64,000 nt of DNA from Amyelois transitella (Eukaryota > Arthropoda > Insecta > Lepidoptera > Pyralidae), in assembly GCF_032362555.1 (NCBI RefSeq), contig NC_083506.1, forward strand, positions 7,363,501 through 7,427,500. Reading direction: 5' to 3'. Shown piece by piece: positions 58,101 through 64,000 of the stretch. The translations under genes and the position numbers were made by a program. Positions within the stretch are counted from its first letter, which is position 1. The number at the start of each line of letters is the position of its first letter. Below the pieces are notes generated by a model, which did not search any database, was not told the DNA's origin, and worked only from the letters and a program-made list of their open reading frames with translations.

Positions 58101-58658
58101 GCTAACAAAGATGCTTGTACTGTAAGATACTTCAAATTAAATACGAGTAGCTTGTAATTGTTAAATATTATAAACGTATAAAAGAGATAAATAGTTAAAA
58201 AATATATTAAAAAAAACAAATTCAACATATGCAAATAAAGTGGAAAATAGAGTTTAATAATTTTAAAAAGCATTAGGTAACTGTCTGGTAAAGCTGACAT
58301 GGCGACCATATTGCAAGGATTACGAAATCAGTAATATATAGGCCACATTAAAGCTTTCTTATCTACGTACGTACGACGCCAATATACCTAGTGGACCTTT
58401 CTTTGTTAGAGACAGGGGTCTCTCATCTTTGCACCCTCCTCTGTTTTTAAAGTTAATTAAGGTTTTATAGGGTTTTATTTTATTGTAAATTTATAGGGTG
58501 ATGGTGGATCCGGACTGGTGTGTAATGTGAATGGCCAATGGACTGTAGTGGGCCTCGTATCGTGGGGCCTGGGGTGCGCCGCGGCCAACGTGCCCGCTGC
58601 TTACGTCAACATCGCGGCGCTGCTGCCCTGGATTCAGCAACAAGTTGCTACACCTTAA
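55143..58658 (+). CDS. Secreted clip-domain serine protease homologue, catalytically inactive
   Basis: It is an extracellular non-enzymatic cofactor type, as in prophenoloxidase-activating factor 2 or Drosophila scarface. Exons: 55143-55841, 55959-56114, 56456-56553, 57291-57551, 57920-58121, 58497-58658. The product is 525 residues. It has a short hydrophobic N terminus (MCLWLITACLGML), probably a signal peptide. A mucin-like Thr/Pro stalk of TMAPT/TVAPT repeats lies at about residues 50-85. Basic cleavage sites RERR and KKR follow. The clip domain is type A, with six cysteines (C-x-C..TC..CP..YCC, IDIR between). In the protease-like domain His (TVTHR) and Asp (YDITILRL) remain. The nucleophile motif is GDGGSG instead of GDSGG, so the serine is lost. 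RLGEWDAAG is typical of the family. Whether it serves melanisation or epithelial morphogenesis cannot be decided from sequence. Confidence 0.93.
55305..55425 (+). repeat. In-frame 15-bp minisatellite coding the Thr/Pro stalk
   Basis: The unit is close to ATGGCCCCTACAGTG, encoding MAPTV/MAPTT, repeated about six times with small changes. Length is a multiple of three, so expansion alters stalk length without frameshift. It predicts dense O-glycosylation. Confidence 0.85.
56611..57205. mobile_element. Composite of Helitron-derived pieces in the protease-homologue intron 3
   Basis: On the plus strand it begins CTAGCTGTTACCCGCAAC, a Helitron 3' end in reverse. A second 5'-end-like phrase TCCGTACTAGTATTATATAG starts at 56814 in the forward direction. 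It ends with Helitron interior phrases (GAGCGTGTACAAACAAACAT). Boundaries and number of insertions are uncertain. Confidence 0.55.
57700..57790 (+). repeat. Probable interspersed repeat fragment
   Basis: GAATAGAATAGATTTATTTTC, GGATACAAGGTATCACTTATT and TGACGTCACATAAC recall a repeat 3' end frequent in moth genomes. Only one copy is in this window, so the call rests on memory. Confidence 0.35.
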
Positions 58659-58729
58659 TATACCTATACCTATGTACTGAACTTTTGATACAAACTTAAA
58701 ATATCTTAGATATTGAATTTAAAAAGCGA

Positions 58730-58735
58730 AATAAA
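58730..58735 (+). terminator. Polyadenylation signal of the protease homologue
   Basis: AATAAA 72 bases after the stop codon, in AT-rich sequence. Confidence 0.7.
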
Positions 58736-58739
58736 GCAT

Positions 58740-59510
58740 AATATTTTCTTATTAATTTAGACCATTATTTTAATACCGTTGGCTTTAGCGACATCGAGAC
58801 AGGTTTTCTTCAGCTTACCCCACCTTTCTAAGCCCAGCAGAGATTTAATGCTAGTTATTTATTGTGTATAGTTTCCAAGTTTTTGCAAGACCGCCGTTCT
58901 GGCGTAGGAGTCTTAGGCGGTACCCCTGCATTCGTCTGTTTTGTCACGAATATGAGTTATACAGGAGTTCTTAACGCATCCTTTTCGCGAAATTCCGCAC
59001 ATACATCACTGCATGTTTATCTAAATCATACTATTTTGACTTAGTATTTCTTATACATAGAAAGCAGTAATTGTACAGCTATAATTGCATTGTAGCATTA
59101 TTGTCATCAATTTAATTGAACGCGAAAGGCTATATAAATATGCTGATGTTGAAAAATAAGATTGAATACGGAAGCAAACATATGTATAAAAATAAACTAT
59201 ACAACGTAAACTCTCATTTACTAATTACTTTAAAAATACGCCTAATACCTATTTAATTTTATGAGCAACGAAAGGCTAATTATTGCGTACTTGCACATTA
59301 TTTAACTCATTTATTAACACGTAATACTAAATTTAAAAGATTTTTTTTCCCGTTGACTTACTCTAATTATTTATATAATTTATCATGGAGCACCACAGAA
59401 ATAGGAATAATTATTTGTATTATATATTGTATTTATTTGTATAATAAGTGTTTGAATATTCCGATAATTCTATCTGTGGGACCGTAGCATTTGTTTTAGA
59501 TTTAGTCTTA
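58740..59510. other. Intergenic spacer, nothing recognised
   Basis: AT-rich spacer between convergent genes. A short minus-strand frame near 58763-58855 reads LLGLERWGKLKKTCLDVA. It has no recognisable family and is framed by stops. Confidence 0.4.
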
Positions 59511-59690
59511 GTACTGTAGAAGTTGTAGCAATGTAGAAGTTTTAGCTACGTACCAGGCGTAGCATTGTAACGTCGTAGCAGTCATAGCACAGTAGCATCG
59601 TAGCTGTCGTAGTACTGTAGCTTCGTAGCGGTCGTAGCACTGTAGCAGTTTGTAGCATCTAAGCAGTCGTAACATCGTAGCAGTGTTTCT
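59511..59690 (+). repeat. Degenerate minisatellite, unit about GTAGCAGTC(G)
   Basis: GTAGCA, GTAGTACT, GTAGCGGTC and GTAGCATC variants recur about every 10-18 bases through the interval. It lies in the spacer downstream of two converging genes. No coding role is supported. Confidence 0.8.
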
Positions 59691-59784
59691 TTCAAAAAAT
59701 TTACACACGACGTCAACCGAATTAGTGACAATATTGGCGAAAGTAAATCAAGAAAACGTACTACCAAGAAGCTTAACATAATAA

Positions 59785-59790
59785 TTTATT
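59785..59790 (-). terminator. Candidate Oaz polyadenylation signal
   Basis: AATAAA on the minus strand, about 210 bases after the Oaz stop codon. Confidence 0.5.
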
Positions 59791-60001
59791 AAGTTAACAG
59801 TTTATACAAATAGCCATTGTAAACATTATAAAACATACAATTCCTAATCAACATAAATTAAAGGTTCAAAATACCTAAGATGCGGCGTTCTAAACGCAAA
59901 CATTAACGATATAGGTACATTAACATAACTATAAGCTGGGACGTAATCTAGTATTGCAGCGGAAGACCGCGTAGGACGACAAAGTTGCGTGGACAGCCCC
60001 T

Positions 60002-63000
60002 TCAGTCTTCGTCGGGCTTCTCCTGTTTTACTACGGGAGAAGGCGACGGGGCGGCTGGGGCCGGTGGCGGAGGAGGAGGGGAAGATACTTCAATATACTC
60101 GTCTGTGTTCCGTTCTTCCTTCACCTCTGGTTCCTGTTTGACGTCCACCGTTGTTGGCGGCGTGACGACTTGTTGAGCATCTGGCGGCGCAAGCGCAGCC
60201 CACGCGGATACAGCTCCCCTAGCGTACGCTTCGTAAAATGCCCTTTGTGCAAACTCGGCCTCCTCAAGGTGTACAAAGGCATGATTATCCCTTTCCGCGC
60301 GGAAGAAAAACTTCATTCCGCAACGGCCGCAGTCAAACGGCCTCGGCACGTCAGCGTGTTCTGGCAGATGACGCTGCAATCCTGCAGCACTGGTGAATAC
60401 AGCTCGGCATAAGTAGCAAGTAAAAGTATCAATTCCAGCGAAGGTGTGCTCGATCAAATGTGCTTGTAGTCTAGTAGGAGAGCCGAGTGCCCGACGACAG
60501 AGTCGGCAGTCATTGTCAGCTGGAGGAGGAGGTCTAGGGCCAGCATGGCGAGCATAGCAGTCGGCGCAAGCGCGGGCCCCATCACCGGCTTCTGTATCGG
60601 GTAGAGCTCGAAGGCATATGGCGCATCTCTGCTCGTCTTCAGAAGGGCGGAGGTGGAATCGTGCATGCAGACGTGCTTCGGCCTCCGATGCGAGGGTTTG
60701 CCGGCAGATGACACAGGGAGCGGGCAGAGCAGGGTGGTGTCGTGCCATGTGGGTTAAGAACGACTCTTCAGACGGAAGACGCGCGCGACATCTAGCACAT
60801 ATATCCCCTGCAACCACCTAGAACACAAACGATACTTTTAAATAAGCTATGTTGCATGAATTGTGTTAATGCGTAACACTTATTGTCACAAAATTATTGG
60901 TAGTTCCTATTGTACGACTTTCTCAAGGCCTTAAACTACAAATTAAATCCTTTCATTTCATATTCTACTCAGCCTTTTCATCATACTTCTAACACTCTTC
61001 TTTTTTTAATAGGGATTAATATACATCTTAGCAGGAAATTGGAAAAAAAATTATACCTTGCAGTGCGTGAGCTTATGCTCCGCTAATACAGCAGCAGATG
61101 GGAGGACCTCATCGCAAATGAGACACTTATGCCTAGCGGCCGCGGCGCCGGAGTGCGCTCTAGTATGCGCTTCAAGCTCCGCGCGACTCCTTGTACGTTC
61201 CCCACAATAGGCGCATTGTAACGCGACCACTCCATTTTTTCTTCTTCGCTCATCACCGGCGTTTGCTCCAGCATTCTCTCCAGTGGTGCAAGGAGAACAA
61301 GCTCCGTCTGCCCCTTCGGCAGTATTGTTGTTTTCTACGCGTTTCACTCTGCTCATGTCGCCGTTGAGCGCCTGAGATTACGTATTTAAATTTTAAAATG
61401 ATGAATTTGCTAAGGCTTTATTAAATAAAGTATTGAAGAAAAATACCTCTAGCTTGACGCAACGTGAACAGAATTAGATTTGCACCTTGAAATTGCACTA
61501 CAGAATTTTCATTAAATTTGTACACAAATTGTTGTATAAGTGCAAATGTTACCTGAGGTATAGCGTGATGGGCCTGCATATGTCTCTCCAGAAGGTACTG
61601 AACCGCAAAAGTGTCTGTGCAAGCGGGCACCGGGCAGCGGAAGGCCCGTGGCGGCCTGACGTTGCCGGCCAACACGGCGCCGCACGCGCAGCGCGGCGGG
61701 GCGTGCCGTGTCCGCACGTGCGCCGCGGCGGCCGCCTCGCTGCGAAGCGCGCCGCCGCCCGCACCGCAAGACCGACACATCCACACTTTATTCTCACCAC
61801 TGTGGGCTACTGCGAAATGGACCTGAAAAATGGGGTAACTTCATTTCTTGTCATACACGTTTCATATCGTAACAAATTAACTATTATCTTAATGAAATGC
61901 CATCTTTTCAGAAAATACTCTTTCTCTCCGCGTAGTTAGCAACCTGACACTATGGCTTGACCTTTAAGTATTGTGTCTTGACTCTGTCTTTTTCGTAAGA
62001 GAAAAAGACGTCATTTGTGTATGGGTGTTATTTCACTGAACCAACTAAGTATTTTAATTACCTGTATTGCCGCCTTTGAGTCGAATATTTCCTTGCAAAG
62101 AGAACAGCGGTATAAATGTTGAGAGTGCATATCGAGAAGATGTTTTTGCAATTCATCTGGCGAGGAAAAGCTTCTACTGCAGCTATGGCATGTGTATTCA
62201 CAAGAAACGGCCAAGTAGTATGACGCAAGATGACGCTCAGATGCTGCAGCGTCGGCGAAGGTTGCACCACAATGAACACACGGAGTTGGACTTGAGCGAT
62301 TAAGTTCTCCTCCTTCTTCCAAATGGCCTTTCAAATGGGCTCGGAACGCTTCGAAATCAGGTAATGCCGCACCGCATTGGTTACATAATAAAGTACTTGG
62401 CGATAATGCAGTCTGCGGTGTTCCCGATCCAGAACGAGGCCTCTTTACCACTGGCATATCTTCTGTAGCTCGCCTGCTGAGATCTGTAGGCGCTGGTTGA
62501 TCTACAGTTTGTGGTGTTTCACCATTCAGTAACGCAGAATGAGCAGCTCTAACGTGTAACTGTAATTGCTCCATGGTGGTGAATGTATCGCGTGTGCAGT
62601 ATATGCATGCTAGAAGAGTTGGCGGCGGTTGAGAAGCTACACGTCGAGGTGGAGTCATTGCTGCTGTTTCCACACCATGAGCACTAGCCATGTGAGCCTA
62701 CAATAGAGATATATATAGACATTATTAATATTACATCTTCACTACCTTCAAATCTGATTAACTGATATCCGCAATATCAAGTAAATATAGTTATCGTGAA
62801 ATGGAGTCTTATTAAGTAAAAATAACATAATAGTACCAATATAGTTAGCAAAAGTAACATACCTGTAAAAGGTCGGGTCTACGGAAGGCCTCTCCACATC
62901 GCAAGCACCTCAGCGCCCTCCGACGATCAGGTTCACGGCCTTCCCGGTCGCGTTTGTGACCCTGCATGTGAGATGTGAGGGCCGCGGCAGTGTTGTAGCC

Positions 63001-64000
63001 GCGGTTACAGACCGTGCATTGAAACGGCTTCTGGTTATCATGTGTCTTCATGTGAATCTTCAAGTGATCGCTAAAACAAAATAATCAAAACATGAGTCAT
63101 TCCAACTTGACATTTTAATCCAAAATGTAAACGCTTAAGCCCATGAGAATACGGCTAAACTATTCAAAATGAAATGAGTTAAATCACCTTTATGTGACGA
63201 GACGACAATTTGTCATATGAGACATAAGTACCCGCATAAAGCACGGACCAAACAGAACTAACAAAGAGGCTTTTCAAACGAACTACAGAATAGAGGTGTT
63301 CGCCCAAACACCTCCACTAATGGCCACGCTCGCCGTGCCGGTTTAGGTACGGGCCATTATTTCATTTTTGTGAGACCCTCGACGTCATTTGTCAGTGCAT
63401 CATCTCCTTTCACGCAGAGGTTCGTTGGGTCGACAAATTGCGTGGAATTAGTCTCGTGACCGCGACGAGGTGACGAAAAAGGTGACGCGTCGCCTCGTCG
63501 CGGAGGAACGAGCTTTGTGCTATGACTTACGGTGATCAATCTTCACAGGCTTTTGTGGTACTCGCCTCGCACCTCTCCGACATTCGGCTAGCCGCTCGCT
63601 CACTTAGCCTTCAATGGCTTCGGATTAGTATTAATATGTATTCTCTTTACACAAACGGTGCAGCTCATATGGAGTATATACAATTCTCAATTTGGTAGTC
63701 TATAATGTTCGGTTTAGTATTTACCTACACAGTTTGATTTCGTTTCAATGGAATAAGTACTAAGAATATCAGCCCATTTTTGGTGGTCTATTATTAAGTA
63801 ATAAGCAAGAACCAGAGACCCTTACTTAAATACTATTCACACATCTTCACATTATGCTTGTGCTTGAACAGACGCAGATAAAGGGGGATGTTAGTACTTA
63901 ATGAACGTTACCTTCTAGAGAAGGCCGCTGGACAGTGCGCACATCGGTACTTGCGGTCCCCAGTGTGTAGCTTCACGTGGCGGTCTCGCGAACGCTTGTG
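60002..64000 (-). CDS. Oaz: ZNF423/ZNF521-type multi-C2H2 zinc-finger transcription factor (Oaz), 3' part
   Basis: A nuclear DNA-binding factor; vertebrate relatives partner with SMADs and with EBF. Six coding exons: 63912-64000 (cut by the window edge), 62863-63070, 62062-62697, 61553-61822, 61057-61371, 60002-60817. Phases close, giving 777 visible residues. The right-edge exon reads [15 protein letters not shown], then across the join [16 protein letters not shown], very close to the first zinc-finger block of ZNF423/521. Further fingers include [52 protein letters not shown] and [19 protein letters not shown]. The C terminus is proline-rich with two VKQE SUMO-type motifs and ends KPDED. 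Exons are markedly GC-rich against AT-rich introns. At least one upstream exon lies off the right edge. Confidence 0.93.
63071..63911. other. Oaz intron with a CpG-rich patch and inverted repeat
   Basis: About 63240-63620 is unusually GC-rich for an intron. It holds perfect 11-base arms CCGCGACGAGG (63460-63470) and CCTCGTCGCGG (63493-63503). No zinc-finger codons or splice sites are seen, so it is not taken as an exon. It could be an enhancer or an old transposon. Confidence 0.45.

Noticed and set aside
58763..58855. Minus-strand peptide LLGLERWGKLKKTCLDVA as a gene fragment
   Set aside because: Short, stop-bounded, with no recognised family and no convincing upstream exon.
61487..61939. 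150-codon plus-strand frame
   Set aside because: Antisense to the Oaz exon at 61553-61822, whose frame carries spaced Cys/His pairs and correct splice sites.

Overview
The window is AT-rich animal genomic DNA with short exons, long introns, insect-type initiators (TCAGTC/TCAGTT) and many interspersed repeats. Together with the five proteins encoded, this points to a moth or butterfly (ditrysian Lepidoptera). That placement is an inference from gene content, from Helitrons ending in CGAAGCCGGGGCGGGT..CTAG, and from SINE-like repeats with (ATGT)n tails. It is not a database match. There is no sign of prokaryotic, organellar or viral genes.

Layout. (1) 1-13,944, minus: the 5' eight coding exons of a bubblegum-type acyl-CoA synthetase (ACSBG). 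The gene runs off the left edge and its promoter lies at about 13,975. (2) 13,975-17,408: intergenic, with a LINE remnant and a 1.24-kb inverted-repeat transposon. (3) 17,409-22,403, plus: complete five-exon GOLPH3. Intron 3 holds a Helitron nested inside another Helitron and a long hairpin; the 3' UTR holds a perfect 148-bp tandem duplication. (4) 26,658-53,253, minus: a complete 14-exon C-Maf-inducing protein (CMIP) homologue, a PH and leucine-rich-repeat adaptor. It has decayed tandem copies of two of its exons, a Helitron, a second long hairpin, several CRE-palindrome sites in its introns, and a hAT-type element just downstream of exon 1. (5) 55,143-58,658, plus: a complete six-exon secreted clip-domain serine protease homologue with a mucin-like stalk and a lost catalytic serine. 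(6) 60,002-64,000, minus: the 3' six coding exons of a ZNF423/ZNF521 (Drosophila Oaz) multi-zinc-finger factor that runs off the right edge.

The five genes form no obvious pathway. They cover lipid activation, Golgi PI4P and glycosyltransferase sorting, signalling scaffold, extracellular protease homologue and transcription factor. Exon joins were derived by hand from reading frame, GT-AG sites and remembered family similarity. All internal phases close, which is strong internal evidence, but no alignment or RNA data were used.

The most notable structure beyond the genes is recurrent local duplication. Three coding exons have degenerate tandem copies, always on the downstream intronic side of the intact exon, and a fresh 148-bp duplication sits in a 3' UTR. 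I found no convincing new multi-gene system.
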